Shown here piece by piece: positions 50,230 through 59,286 of a stretch of DNA of 64,000 nt. A program made the translations under genes and the position numbers. Position 1 is the first letter of the stretch. Each line of letters starts with the position of its first letter. The stretch comes from Aquamicrobium sp. LC103. Lineage in GTDB: Bacteria > Pseudomonadota > Alphaproteobacteria > Rhizobiales > Rhizobiaceae. Under the pieces are notes generated by a model, which saw only the letters and a program-made list of their open reading frames with translations, was not told the origin of the DNA and ran no database searches. Location of the stretch: positions 124,001 to 188,000 of the forward strand of contig NZ_LBCQ02000004.1 in NCBI RefSeq assembly GCF_001014615.2, read 5' to 3'.

Positions 50230-51150
50230 TCAGATGCCGTCGGGCGCCATGGTCGGGCCGGTGCTTTCGGCGGCGGGCTGCCGGCGCCCGACCTTGCGCT
50301 CGCGATAGAGCGTGTAGAGGCCCGAGCAGACGATGACGAGCGCGCCGACGACCATCGGCATGTCGGGCACGTCGGAGAAGATGAAATAGCCAAGCAGGAT
50401 CGCCCAGAACAGCGCCGTATACCGGAACGGCGCAACGAAGGAGATGTCGCCGAGGCGCATGGCCGTGATGATGCACTGGTAGCCCAGGATGAGCAGGGCG
50501 GCCGCCGCGACCAGGGAGCCCGTCTCCTGCAAGGTCATCGGCGACCATCCGCCCATCGGAACGATCAGCAGGCCGCCGGCCACGGTGACGGCGGCGGCCG
50601 TGACGGTCGAGACCATCAGTGAAGGGATTTCCTGGGGTATGCGTTTGGTGGCGAGGTCGCGGACGGCGCAGAAGACCACTGTGGAGAGCGCCAGCAGCGA
50701 GAAGGCGTTGAAGCCCTCGTAGCCGGGACGGATGACGATAAGCACGCCGGCAAAGCCCACCGCGATCGCCAGCCAACGCCGCCACCCCACGGTTTCGCCA
50801 AGGAAAAGCGCCGCTCCCATGGTGACGGCGAGCGGCAGGGCCTGCAGGATCGCCGAGACGTTGGCGAGCGGCAGATGGGCGAGCGCCAGAAGGAACGTGA
50901 TGGTGCCGCCGAGCTCGCCGACGATTCTCAGCGCGATCATCGGATGGGCAAGCCTGCGCGGCGCGCGCAAGGCGCCCTGCGGCAGGGCGAGAACGAGGAC
51001 CAGCGCCGTAGCGAACAGGCCGCGCACCAGCATTACCTGTCCCTGGTTCATGGAGACCACCAAGGTCTTGGTGATCGCGTCATTGATCGTGAAGCCCGCC
51101 ATGGAGACGACCATGAACAAGGCTGCACGCATATTCGGTGAGAGGGCCAA
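50230..51150 (-). CDS. DMT-family (EamA) transporter
   Basis: A 306-residue ten-helix drug/metabolite transporter with two EamA repeats. It has MVVSMAGFTINDAITKTL near the start, ALAHLPLANVSAILQALPLAVTMGAALFLGE in the first repeat, and FRYTALFWAILLGYFIFSDVPDMP in the second. It is 79 nt upstream of the MFS gene on the same strand. Substrate unknown; probably an exporter. Confidence 0.9.
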   Translation of the reverse strand: MALSPNMRAALFMVVSMAGFTINDAITKTLVVSMNQGQVMLVRGLFATALVLVLALPQGALRAPRRLAHPMIALRIVGELGGTITFLLALAHLPLANVSAILQALPLAVTMGAALFLGETVGWRRWLAIAVGFAGVLIVIRPGYEGFNAFSLLALSTVVFCAVRDLATKRIPQEIPSLMVSTVTAAAVTVAGGLLIVPMGGWSPMTLQETGSLVAAAALLILGYQCIITAMRLGDISFVAPFRYTALFWAILLGYFIFSDVPDMPMVVGALVIVCSGLYTLYRERKVGRRQPAAESTGPTMAPDGI

Positions 51151-51270
51151 AGCGAGCGTTTCCGGAGGTTTTTCACGGGTGTAGCATCCACATGGGAAAG
51201 CACAACCGCAATCGAATGGTCCAGAACGACGAATGCGCCGGCAAAAACCCGAAGCCGCGGGATCGGCCGG

Positions 51271-52278
51271 TCAGCCGCCGGTCACGCTCATGTGGCGGGA
51301 AACGGCCGGGCGGCGGGTGCGACGGTCGATGACGAAGTCATGGCCCTTGGGCTTGCGTCCGATGGCCTCGTCGATCGCGGACGAGAGAAGTTCGTTGCCT
51401 TCCGAGGCGCGCAGCGGCGCGCGCAGATCGGCGGCGTCCTCCTGGCCGAGGCACATATAGAGCGTGCCGGTGCAGGTGAGGCGGACGCGATTGCAGCTTT
51501 CGCAGAAATTATGCGTCATCGGGGTGATGAAGCCGAGCCGTCCGCCGGTCTCCTCGACCTCGACATAGCGGGCCGGGCCGCCGGTCTTGTAGGGAATGTC
51601 GGCGAGCGTGAACTGGCGCTCGAGGTCGGCCCTGAGCTTGGACAGCGGCAGGTACTGGTCGGTGCGGTCGGCGTCGATCTCGCCCATCGGCATCGTCTCG
51701 ATCACCGTCAGATCCATTCCGCGGCCATGCGCCCAGCGCAGCATGTCGGGAATTTCCGCATCGTTGAAGCCCTTGAGCGCCACGGCGTTGAGCTTGACCT
51801 TGAGGCCGGCTTCCTGCGCGGCGTCGATGCCGGCCATGACGCGCGAGAAATCGCCCCAGCGGGTGATGGTGCGGAACTTGTCGGCGTCGAGCGTGTCGAG
51901 CGAGACATTGATGCGCTTCACGCCGCAGGCGGCGAGCTCCGCGGCGAAGCGATAGAGCTGGGAGCCGTTGGTGGTGAGCGTCAGCTCTTCCAGCGCGCCG
52001 CTTTCCAGATGGCGCGAAAGCTCGTGGACGAGGTGCATGATGTTCTTGCGCACCAGCGGCTCGCCGCCGGTCAGCCGCAGCTTCCTGACGCCCTTCTCGA
52101 TGAAGACGGTGCAGAGCCGGTCGAGCTCCTCCAGGCTCAGAAGATCCTTCTTGGGGAGGAACTTCATGTCTTCCGCCATGCAGTAGGTGCAGCGGAAGTC
52201 GCAGCGATCCGTCACGGAAACGCGCAGATAGCTGATGGAGCGCCCGAAGGGATCAATCATGCTGCCGGCAAAGCTCAT
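51271..52278 (-). CDS. moaA: GTP 3',8-cyclase MoaA
   Basis: A radical-SAM enzyme that turns GTP into the precursor of the molybdenum cofactor. The radical cluster motif is CDFRCTYC, a second Fe-S cluster is in [19 protein letters not shown], and [13 protein letters not shown] and the C-terminal Gly-Gly (SVTGG) are typical. ATG at 52278 is chosen because it follows GGAAAGATCGA and gives the family start [19 protein letters not shown]. Divergent from the DUF971 gene. Confidence 0.95.
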   Translation of the reverse strand: MSFAGSMIDPFGRSISYLRVSVTDRCDFRCTYCMAEDMKFLPKKDLLSLEELDRLCTVFIEKGVRKLRLTGGEPLVRKNIMHLVHELSRHLESGALEELTLTTNGSQLYRFAAELAACGVKRINVSLDTLDADKFRTITRWGDFSRVMAGIDAAQEAGLKVKLNAVALKGFNDAEIPDMLRWAHGRGMDLTVIETMPMGEIDADRTDQYLPLSKLRADLERQFTLADIPYKTGGPARYVEVEETGGRLGFITPMTHNFCESCNRVRLTCTGTLYMCLGQEDAADLRAPLRASEGNELLSSAIDEAIGRKPKGHDFVIDRRTRRPAVSRHMSVTGG

Positions 52279-52481
52279 TCGATCTTTCCGTACCTTTTGC
52301 TTTCGCGCTGCCCATGCCGCCAATGTCGGTGGTCCGGCGCCGGGTTTCAAGCCGCTTTTCCATCTTCATAGCATCCGCGGGCGGGCGACCGCAACGCGGC
52401 GGACGCGCCGCGCGAATTGAGCCTTTGCAATTCGGCCGATCCGGCGATAGGCCGGTGTCAGGAAAGAAACAGGGTGAAGAC

Positions 52482-52835
52482 ATGACCGCTCCCACGGAAT
52501 TGCGCGTATCGAAGGATCGCCGTCTTCTGAGCGTGACCTTCCCGGGGCACGCGGCTTTCGAACTGCCGGCGGAAATGCTGCGCGTGCTTTCACCGTCCGC
52601 CGAGGTGCAGGGACATTCGCCCGAGCAGCGCGTCACGGTTCCCGGCAAGAGGAACGTCGCCATCCTCAAGATCGAGCCGGTCGGAAACTATGCGGTGCGC
52701 ATAACTTTCGACGACCTTCATGATACCGGAATATTCACGTGGGATTATTTCCACACGCTCGGACATGAGAAGGAAGAGCGCTGGCAAAGCTATCTCGACG
52801 AGCTGGCCGAAAAGGGACTGAGCCGGGAACCATGA
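52482..52835 (+). CDS. DUF971 domain protein
   Basis: A 117-residue DUF971 protein with an RVSKDRRLLSVTFPGHAAFELPAEMLRV start and the family ending DDLHDTGIFTWDYFHTLGHE. Such domains occur in proteins linked to Fe-S handling and to butyrobetaine hydroxylase N-termini; function here is unclear. ATG at 52482 follows AGGGTGAAGAC. Overlaps the next gene by four bases. Confidence 0.9.
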   Translation: MTAPTELRVSKDRRLLSVTFPGHAAFELPAEMLRVLSPSAEVQGHSPEQRVTVPGKRNVAILKIEPVGNYAVRITFDDLHDTGIFTWDYFHTLGHEKEERWQSYLDELAEKGLSREP

Positions 52836-53449
52836 GCATGACGAAAATCGCGACGGTAGAAGAACTCGAGGAAATTTACGGCAAGCCCGGCGAGGCGTCG
52901 CTGGTCAAGGAACTCGACCGCATCATTCCGGAATATGCCGCCTATATCGAGGCTTCGCCCTTTGTCGCGCTCGCAACTTCGGGACCGGAAGGTCTCGACT
53001 GCTCGCCGCGGGGCGATCTGGCCGGCTTCGTGCGCATCGATGACGAACGCACGCTGATGATGCCCGACAGGCGCGGCAACAACCGGGTCGATTCGCTGCG
53101 CAACATCGTGCGCGACGGCAGGGTGGGGCTGCTCTTCCTGGTGCCGGGCTCGGGCACGACGCTGCGCGTCAACGGGCGGGCGTGGCTATCGACCGATCCG
53201 GACCTGCTCGCGAGCTTCGCGGTGGAGGAGAAGGCGCCGCGCTCGGTGATCGTCATCGAGGTGCAGTCCGTGTATTTTCAGTGTGCCCGGGCCATCCACC
53301 GCTCGCGACTGTGGAGCGCGGAGGGGCACGTCGATCCGAAAAGCCTGCCGACGCCCGGCCAGATCCTCACCTCGACCAGCCGCCAGCGCATAGACGGCGC
53401 TGCATACGACGAGGAGTGGCCGGAACGCGCAAGGAAGACGATGTGGTGA
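52832..53449 (+). CDS. PPOX-class FMN-binding flavoprotein
   Basis: A 205-residue pyridoxamine-5'-phosphate oxidase-like split-barrel protein. FVALATSGPEGLDCSPRGDLAGFVRI and MPDRRGNNRVDSLRNIVRDGRVGLLFLVPG match the MSMEG_1061-type subgroup. It is overlapped with DUF971 (ATGA) so the two are likely made together. A reductase or haem/FMN-binding role is possible; the substrate is not known. Confidence 0.88.
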   Translation: MSMTKIATVEELEEIYGKPGEASLVKELDRIIPEYAAYIEASPFVALATSGPEGLDCSPRGDLAGFVRIDDERTLMMPDRRGNNRVDSLRNIVRDGRVGLLFLVPGSGTTLRVNGRAWLSTDPDLLASFAVEEKAPRSVIVIEVQSVYFQCARAIHRSRLWSAEGHVDPKSLPTPGQILTSTSRQRIDGAAYDEEWPERARKTMW

Positions 53450-53501
53450 CCATGCGCGGCACTGCTGCTTTCGCTCCTGCTGAAGCTGCGATGCGTCGCG
53501 G

Positions 53502-53822
53502 ATGAGAAGCGCGCTCGCCTTCGCCGGCGCGGCGCTCGCCGAGATTGCCGGCTGCTATGCGTTCTGGGCCTGGCTCAGGCTCGGCAAATCGGCGCTGTGG
53601 CTGGTGCCGGGCGTGGCGTCGCTGGTGCTGTTCGCCTGGCTGCTGACCCTGGTCGACAGCGAGGCCGCCGGGCGCACCTATGCCGCCTATGGCGGCGTCT
53701 ACATCCTCGCCTCGCTTTTGTGGCTGCGCCTGTTCGAGGGATTTTCGCCGGACCGCTGGGACGTGGTGGGCGCCTCGATCGCTCTCGTCGGCGCGGTGAT
53801 CATCATCGCCGCGCCGCGATGA
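53502..53822 (+). CDS. YnfA/UPF0060 family membrane protein
   Basis: A 106-residue protein with four hydrophobic helices. The family segments are [28 protein letters not shown] and [23 protein letters not shown], followed by [19 protein letters not shown]. Members are proposed small-multidrug-resistance-like transporters. ATG at 53502 with a weak ribosome-binding site. Converges on the next MarR gene. Confidence 0.92.
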   Translation: MRSALAFAGAALAEIAGCYAFWAWLRLGKSALWLVPGVASLVLFAWLLTLVDSEAAGRTYAAYGGVYILASLLWLRLFEGFSPDRWDVVGASIALVGAVIIIAAPR

Positions 53823-53828
53823 CGATCC

Positions 53829-54281
53829 CTAGTCTTCCTTGAGCATCTCCGAGATGCGGCGCATCTGCTCTCCCATCGCGTCGCACTGGGCCGGCGTCGA
53901 CTGTGCCATGACCCGGTCGATCAGCTCGGTGTAGAGCTTCAGCGCCTCCATCAGCTTCGTCTCGCCGTCCTCGGTGAGGAAGAGGCGCATGACGCGCTTG
54001 TCCCTGGCGTCGCCCTCGCGGCGCAGCAGACCCTGACTTTCGAGCTGCGGCAGCAGCATGGTTATGTTCGAGCGGCCGACCAGAAGCCGCCGCGCGAGAT
54101 CGTGCTGCGACATGCCCGGATGGCGATAGAGGTTCATGAGGACGTCGAGCTGGCCGATCTTCAGATCGAGCGTGGCCAGCGAGCGCGTCAGCTCGCGCAC
54201 AACGGCCTTCTCCGCGCGCACCAGCGCGATCCAGTTCTTGAAACGGGGATTGTCCCAGGGAAGGGCTTGTTTGTTGTTCAT
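53829..54281 (-). CDS. MarR-family regulator
   Basis: A 150-residue winged-helix regulator with PGMSQHDLARRLLVGRSNITMLLPQLESQGLL as the HTH and RREGDARDKRVMRLFLTEDG as the wing. ATG at 54281 is used; it is preceded by an operator-like palindrome rather than a ribosome-binding site. It is divergent from the alpha/beta hydrolase gene and probably controls it and itself. Confidence 0.9.
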   Translation of the reverse strand: MNNKQALPWDNPRFKNWIALVRAEKAVVRELTRSLATLDLKIGQLDVLMNLYRHPGMSQHDLARRLLVGRSNITMLLPQLESQGLLRREGDARDKRVMRLFLTEDGETKLMEALKLYTELIDRVMAQSTPAQCDAMGEQMRRISEMLKED

Positions 54282-54282
54282 G

Positions 54283-54311
54283 TTTGAACTATCTTGTTCA
54301 AACTTGAACAA
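54283..54311. promoter_or_regulatory. MarR operator-like palindromes
   Basis: TTTGAAC-6 nt-GTTCAAA (54283-54302) overlaps TTGTTCAA-AC-TTGAACAA (54294-54311). Both are perfect inverted repeats in the 47-nt gap between MarR and the divergent hydrolase gene. Autoregulation by the MarR protein is the straightforward reading. Confidence 0.65.
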
Positions 54312-54328
54312 ATTCAAGGGCCGCAATC

Positions 54329-55234
54329 ATGGCGACTTTCGGTTTCCAGGTCATTCGCAGCATCTTCTCCGTTGCCGAACATTTCGCGCCGCGGCTTTCC
54401 GGCCGCGCCGCCTTCGCCCTCTTCTGCCGTACCGCCGATCCAAATCGGGTTTCGGGCAAGGAAGCAAGCATGATCGCCGATGCCGCAGCCTTCATGGCCG
54501 AGGCGCGCCACCACTGCCTCACCACCAATTACGGCAGGGTCACGGCGCATGATTTCCGCCCCGCCGCCGAGGGCGCGCCGCGCGCGCTCGTCATCCACGG
54601 CTGGGGCTCGCGCACCGAACATATGCGGCGCGTCGTCGAAAGCCTTCGCGACGAAGGGTTTCGCGTGATCTCGCTCGACCTTCCCGGTCACGGTGCGTCG
54701 TCCGGCCGCTATCTCAACATGGCCGTCGCGGTAGCCGCGGTGCACGCCACGGCGCAGTGGCTGGGTCCGTTCCAGGCGGTCGTCGGGCATTCCTTCGGCG
54801 GCGCGGTGGCCGTGAATGCCGCGGCCGGTTCCGTCAGGGGTTTCGATCCAATATCCGCGCAGCGGCTGGTGCTGATCGCCTCGCCGAGCTCGATGCCGGC
54901 GCTCTTCGAGGATTTCGGCCGTTTCCTCAAGCTCGGGCCGCGCACGCAGACCGCGCTTGCCGAGCGGGTGCAGGTGGTCGCCGGCCGGCCGCTGGAGGAT
55001 TATGTCGCCGCGACGCAACTGCGCGAACTCGGCATACCGACGCTCGTCGTCCACGCACCGGACGACAAGGAGATTTCCTTCGAGAATGCGCGCCAGTTCG
55101 AGGATGCCGGCCGTCACGTGCGCCTGATGCGGGCGCCGGGCAGGGGGCATCGCCGCATACTTGCGGACGGCGAGGTGACTGCGGCGGTTGCCGCCTTCGC
55201 GGCGGAACCCGCCGCGCGCGCCAACGCCGCGTGA
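54329..55234 (+). CDS. Alpha/beta hydrolase
   Basis: A 301-residue alpha/beta-hydrolase. Oxyanion motif HGWGSRTEHM, the nucleophile Ser in VVGHSFGGAVAV, the acid in VVHAPDDKEISF and the His in APGRGHRRIL. No signal peptide is obvious. ATG at 54329 is in the divergent region with the MarR gene, which likely represses it. Substrate unknown. Confidence 0.87.
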   Translation: MATFGFQVIRSIFSVAEHFAPRLSGRAAFALFCRTADPNRVSGKEASMIADAAAFMAEARHHCLTTNYGRVTAHDFRPAAEGAPRALVIHGWGSRTEHMRRVVESLRDEGFRVISLDLPGHGASSGRYLNMAVAVAAVHATAQWLGPFQAVVGHSFGGAVAVNAAAGSVRGFDPISAQRLVLIASPSSMPALFEDFGRFLKLGPRTQTALAERVQVVAGRPLEDYVAATQLRELGIPTLVVHAPDDKEISFENARQFEDAGRHVRLMRAPGRGHRRILADGEVTAAVAAFAAEPAARANAA

Positions 55235-55251
55235 GCTGCCGCGCGCGGGCG

Positions 55252-55650
55252 TCACGATTTGCGCTCGTCCGGCAGATCCACCGGCAGGCCGGCCTCCTTC
55301 CAGGCGGAAAAACCTCCTTCGATATGCTTGACCGGCGACAGGCCCATGTCCTGCGCCGTCTTGGTGGCAAGCGCCGAACGCCAACCGGCGGCGCAGAAGA
55401 AGATGAAGGTCCTGCCGGACGAGAACACCGGCTTGTGATAGGGGCTTTCGGGATCGATCCAGAATTCGAGCATGCCGCGAGGACAATGCTCCGCGCCGGA
55501 AATGCGGCCTTCGCGCTTCAACTCGCGGATGTCGCGCAGGTCGACCAGAACCACGTCGCCATCCCGCGCCATCCGCTCGGCTTGCTGCGGGCTCACCGCT
55601 TCGATCTCGGCATTCGCCTCTTCCAGCAGCGCCTTGTAACCCTTCTTCAT
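55252..55650 (-). CDS. Rhodanese-like domain protein
   Basis: A 132-residue single-domain rhodanese. Catalytic Cys86 in FIFFCAAGWRSA, with VVLVDLRDIRELKREGRI and the C-terminal HIEGGFSAWKEAGLPV both typical. ATG at 55650 follows AGGAGAAGGCCG. Likely sulfurtransferase in sulfur trafficking; partner unknown. Confidence 0.9.
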   Translation of the reverse strand: MKKGYKALLEEANAEIEAVSPQQAERMARDGDVVLVDLRDIRELKREGRISGAEHCPRGMLEFWIDPESPYHKPVFSSGRTFIFFCAAGWRSALATKTAQDMGLSPVKHIEGGFSAWKEAGLPVDLPDERKS

Positions 55651-56022
55651 CGGCCTTCTCCTATTCCTTCGAGCCGATGAGCCGGCTTCGGGGATCATGC
55701 CGCCCGCGCGGCACGGGCGCAAGGTGGCGGCGGCGAGCGCGCCGGGCGGGCTCACCGGAAGTTTATCGGACGCCTGCCGGAAATAGCCGCGCCGGCAAGC
55801 CTTCCTTAACCATGGGCGCGCATGGTCGGCCTCCCGCGGCGGTCCGCCTCACATGCCCGAATCGATCTTTCTCGCAGTTCCCGAGGCAACGGCCGCCAAG
55901 CTTCGTCGGGAAGACACGGGAATCATGCTATGGCGTTCGAAAAGCGCGATTGCGGTGGCAGCGACCAGGGGAAATTCGCTGCGGCGTGAAACACGCGGCG
56001 CGCTCGAAGGAAGGGGTTTGAA
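55651..56022. other. Intergenic region before L,D-transpeptidase gene
   Basis: 372 bases with no supported gene. It contains the inverted repeat ACCATG-GGCGCG-CATGGT at 55809-55826. The last bases (GAAGGAAGGGGTTTGAA) form the ribosome-binding region of the following gene, so a promoter is presumably within the segment. Confidence 0.5.
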
Positions 56023-58161
56023 ATGAAGTTCTTGCGGCGTGATCGCCTGGCTTTCTCGTGCAGCTCGCTGGCGGTGGTGCTGGCGTTGAGCGCGGCTCCG
56101 GCGTCGGCGCAGACCCTGCTCGAAAGGTTCTTCAACGTGAACCGGAGCGGGCCGCAGGTCGAACGCCAGGCGCCGCCGCCGCAGGCGGCTCCCGCTGCTC
56201 GCGCCGTGCCGGCGGCCACCGCCCCCGCGAGACGCGCCGCGCCGCCGCCGCGCGTTTCCGGTCCGCAATATTACGACTACAAGACCGACAGCCTGGTGCG
56301 GGTGGATTTTTCCGCTCTTGCCCTCGCCATGGGCGCGCTCGCTCCGCATCCGGCCTCGATCGATCCAGGCACGGTCGGCGCGACGGAGAAGGTCGAATCG
56401 GACACCGACGAAGCGACCGCCGCGTCGAGCGGCGTTCGGGAAGAAATGCCGGAAGCTGCGGATCGGCAGGGGGCATCCGACGATAGCGGCGAGGCGGCCG
56501 GGCAGCCTCGGACGGCCGCGACCGAGGCTGCGGCCGAAACCGCATCCGAAAGGCGCGAGATCGAGGCCGGCACCGGCGCGGTGGCGGCGATTTCCGCCGT
56601 GGCGGTGATTTCCGAGACGCTGACAGCCGAGGAGATCGCCTCCCTTCAGTCCTTCGAGCTCTTCGCCGAGAAGGGCGCCGCCGAGGCGATCGCGGCGCAT
56701 TATGCCGCCAATCCGAGCTTCATCTGGGTGAGCGACGGCAAGCCCAACGACAGGGCGCGGGAAGCGTTGACGGTGCTGGGCGACGCCCGCAGCCACGGGC
56801 TCGATCCGGCCGACTATTCGGTCACGGTGCCGAATGGCTCCGGAGAGGAGGGCAAGCTGACCGCGGAAGGCATGGCGCGGTTCGAGATGACGCTTTCGGC
56901 GCGCATGCTGCGCTACGCGCGCGACGCCCGTTCCGGCCGCGTCGATCCCAACCGGCTGTCGGGCTATCACGATTTCAAGATCGAGCCTGTGGACCATGCC
57001 GGCTTGCTGGAAAAGGCCCGTACGAGCGACGACGTCGCGGCCTTCCTCGAAGGCCAGCACCCGCGGAACGCGTTCTACAAGGCGCTGCGCGTGGAGCTCG
57101 AGATGCTGCGCGCAAGTACCGAGAACGAAATCGTAATCGCGCCCGACACGCTGGTTCGTCCCGGCGAGAGCAACCCCGAATTTCCGAAGATTCTCAGCCT
57201 GATTTCGGCGAAGGCCGACGCAGCCTTCCGGACGGCGCATGGCGAGACGCTGACGCGCCATCTCGGCAGCGAGACCTATGCCCAGGAACTGATTCCGGTC
57301 ATCAAGGCGGCCCAGCTCGCCGCCGGGCTCAAGGACGACGGGGTGATCGGCCCCCGCACGGTGCAGGTGCTGGCGGGCGATTCGAAGGCCTCGCGCATCG
57401 CCAAGGTGGAGGTGGCGCTGGAACAGCTCCGCTGGCTGCCGTCGGATTTCGGCGACCGCTACGTCTTCCTCAACACGCCGGCCATGGACGCGACCTATGT
57501 CGAGGGCGGCAAGGAGAAGCTGTCGATGCGCACGGTGGTCGGCAGCCTGGCGACCCAGACCTATTTCTTCAAGGACGAGATCTCCTATGTCGAGTTCCAT
57601 CCCTATTGGGGCGTGCCGCGCTCGATCCTCGTCAACAAATACCTGCCGAAGCTCTACAGCGATCCTTCCTATCTCGACCGCAACGGCTTCGAGGTGGTGA
57701 ATTCGAAGGGACAGACGATTCCTTCCTCCGCGATCGGCTGGGGCCAGTACGGCGCCAACGTACCCTACAGCGTGCGCCAGCGGCCGGGTGCCGGCAACGC
57801 GCTGGGCGAACTGAAGATCATGTTCCCCAACAAGCATGCGATCTACATGCACGACACGCCGGAAAAGCACCTGTTCGGCCGCGACAGCCGCGCCGTCAGC
57901 AATGGCTGCATACGCCTGCAGGACCCCCGCGCCATGGCGGCCGCCGTGCTCGGCTGGGATCGCGGCCGGCTCGATCAGCGGTTCAACGGACGTAATTCGC
58001 GCGCCAATCTCGACGTCAAGGTTCCGGTCTACGTCGCCTATTTCACCGCGTGGCCGGATGCGGCGGGCGAGGTTCACTACCACCACGACGTCTACGGGCG
58101 CGACGCGAAAGTGCTCGAAGCGCTCGCCAAGGTCGAGAGCCTGCGCGCGCCGAGCATCTGA
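56023..58161 (+). CDS. L,D-transpeptidase (YcbB/LdtD-like)
   Basis: A 712-residue periplasmic cell-wall enzyme that forms 3-3 crosslinks or anchors proteins to peptidoglycan. Signal peptide MKFLRRDRLAFSCSSLAVVLALSAAPASA; a Pro/Ala- and Glu/Ala-rich linker to about residue 200; a peptidoglycan-binding-like region (KDDGVIGPRTVQVLAGD) near residue 440; then the YkuD domain with HDTPEKHLFGRDSRAVSNGCIRL holding Cys629. ATG at 56023 follows GAAGGAAGGGGTTTGAA. The order matches the large LdtD (YcbB) type with an inserted capping region. Confidence 0.92.
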   Translation: MKFLRRDRLAFSCSSLAVVLALSAAPASAQTLLERFFNVNRSGPQVERQAPPPQAAPAARAVPAATAPARRAAPPPRVSGPQYYDYKTDSLVRVDFSALALAMGALAPHPASIDPGTVGATEKVESDTDEATAASSGVREEMPEAADRQGASDDSGEAAGQPRTAATEAAAETASERREIEAGTGAVAAISAVAVISETLTAEEIASLQSFELFAEKGAAEAIAAHYAANPSFIWVSDGKPNDRAREALTVLGDARSHGLDPADYSVTVPNGSGEEGKLTAEGMARFEMTLSARMLRYARDARSGRVDPNRLSGYHDFKIEPVDHAGLLEKARTSDDVAAFLEGQHPRNAFYKALRVELEMLRASTENEIVIAPDTLVRPGESNPEFPKILSLISAKADAAFRTAHGETLTRHLGSETYAQELIPVIKAAQLAAGLKDDGVIGPRTVQVLAGDSKASRIAKVEVALEQLRWLPSDFGDRYVFLNTPAMDATYVEGGKEKLSMRTVVGSLATQTYFFKDEISYVEFHPYWGVPRSILVNKYLPKLYSDPSYLDRNGFEVVNSKGQTIPSSAIGWGQYGANVPYSVRQRPGAGNALGELKIMFPNKHAIYMHDTPEKHLFGRDSRAVSNGCIRLQDPRAMAAAVLGWDRGRLDQRFNGRNSRANLDVKVPVYVAYFTAWPDAAGEVHYHHDVYGRDAKVLEALAKVESLRAPSI

Positions 58162-58275
58162 GCATCGGCGATCGCAAGGCGCGAAGCCGGTCTGCGGCGC
58201 GGCATGGTCTCATCGCCGGTCGTTTCAAACGGAAGGGGCATGCGTGCCGTCCCGGGCGGAGCATTCAAGCAAACC

Positions 58276-58313
58276 GAGGATTTGCAATCCTCATTTGCCT
58301 CGACGGTTCGAGG
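58276..58313. terminator. Tandem hairpins between convergent genes
   Basis: GAGGATT-TGC-AATCCTC (58276-58292) and CCTCGA-CGGT-TCGAGG (58298-58313), two perfect stems in the gap between the L,D-transpeptidase and a convergent small gene. Possible bidirectional terminator; T-tracts are poor. Confidence 0.4.
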
Positions 58314-58319
58314 AATGCC

Positions 58320-58622
58320 TCAGTCGCCGGCGGCGCATTTTCCCTGGCCCACATCAAGCCGAAACGAGCCTGGGCCTGGCTGGGAGCCTGCCTCCCGATG
58401 CACGACGACCTCGACGGCACAGTCGCGGCTTTCAAGCCGGTAGCCATCTTCCGTCTGCGTGATGGTTGCGATCGGCTGCTGGCGTAGCGCGTCGGCGACG
58501 TCGTCATGACCGAGAACGGCGTGCAAGACCCTTGCGCTGTCGTAGTAGCCGGCCAGGGCCGCCGAGGCGGGACTGGTGACAAGGCTGGTGAATAACGCGA
58601 GCGCAATGCATCTCGTAAGCAT
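58320..58622 (-). CDS. Small exported hypothetical protein
   Basis: A 100-residue protein with a signal peptide (MLTRCIALALFTSLVTSPASA) and a short mature chain with two Cys (ESRDC, GKCAAGD). ATG at 58622 follows AAAGGATGCCCG. I do not recognise a family. Probably periplasmic. Confidence 0.65.
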   Translation of the reverse strand: MLTRCIALALFTSLVTSPASAALAGYYDSARVLHAVLGHDDVADALRQQPIATITQTEDGYRLESRDCAVEVVVHREAGSQPGPGSFRLDVGQGKCAAGD

Positions 58623-58693
58623 CGGGCATCCTTTCTGCATGACGGAAACGTTCTGGTAACACGCGCGAAAGTGCAATGCCATGCCGTCCCCGC

Positions 58694-58912
58694 TCAAGGG
58701 GATGGCCGCGCCAGCGCATCCTTGAGAGCGGCGATACACTCGGGGCAAAGCTCGATCGTATACCGGTATCGGGAAGCGTCGTAGATGCCGTCGGCCTCGA
58801 ACGAGAGGACGAGGCATTCACCGTCTCGCTCGATGTCGGATGCACTCAGCGTTTGGCGGCTGATGAGTTTTCTTCTACCGGGCCTTTTGGCCGGCTCGAC
58901 GTAGATCTTCAT
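58694..58912 (-). CDS. Small hypothetical protein
   Basis: A 72-residue protein beginning MKIYVEPAKRPGRRKLISRQ and ending in a Cys-containing segment (IELCPECIAALKDALARPSP). ATG at 58912 follows GAGGTAAAA. No family is recognised. It lies upstream of the exported protein gene on the same strand, 71 nt apart. Confidence 0.6.
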   Translation of the reverse strand: MKIYVEPAKRPGRRKLISRQTLSASDIERDGECLVLSFEADGIYDASRYRYTIELCPECIAALKDALARPSP

Positions 58913-59143
58913 TTTTACCTCAAGCCCAAGTTGAGGCGTCTCAGCCTACGGATAGTCAGCGCGCCGTGCACCTACCATTTGGTAGCAATGCACCGGCTGC
59001 CCGAGGACGGCCGCGTCAGTCCAGAACCGGTCGTCGGGACGCGCGGAAGAAATTCCAGCTAAACCGGTTTCGCACGCAGAACGAAACCGGGTGTGCGAGT
59101 TCTGGAAGACTGTCTTTCATCCCATGCCGGCCGTTCGGCCGCA

Positions 59144-59218
59144 TGGTGGGCGCGACAGGGATTGAACCTGTGACCCCACCCGTGTGAAGGGTGTGCTCTC
59201 CCGCTGAGCTACGCGCCC
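59144..59218 (-). tRNA. tRNA-Val (anticodon CAC)
   Basis: 75 nt including an encoded CCA. Acceptor stem GGGCGCG pairs with CGCGCCC, D-arm GCTC...GAGC, anticodon stem CACCC/GGGTG with loop TTCACAC giving anticodon CAC, and T-arm ACAGG-TTCAATC-CCTGT. It decodes GUG valine codons. Discriminator base is A. The cloverleaf has no mismatch that I can see. Confidence 0.95.
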
Positions 59219-59286
59219 GCCGAGGACCGCTTCGGCCCCGAGGAGCCGCGATATAAGGGCGGGTCCGGGGTCGAGTCAAGAACGGA

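Noticed and set aside
53457-53501. Possible tiny gene between the PPOX flavoprotein and ynfA
   Set aside because: It is too short, with no ribosome-binding site or protein-like pattern.
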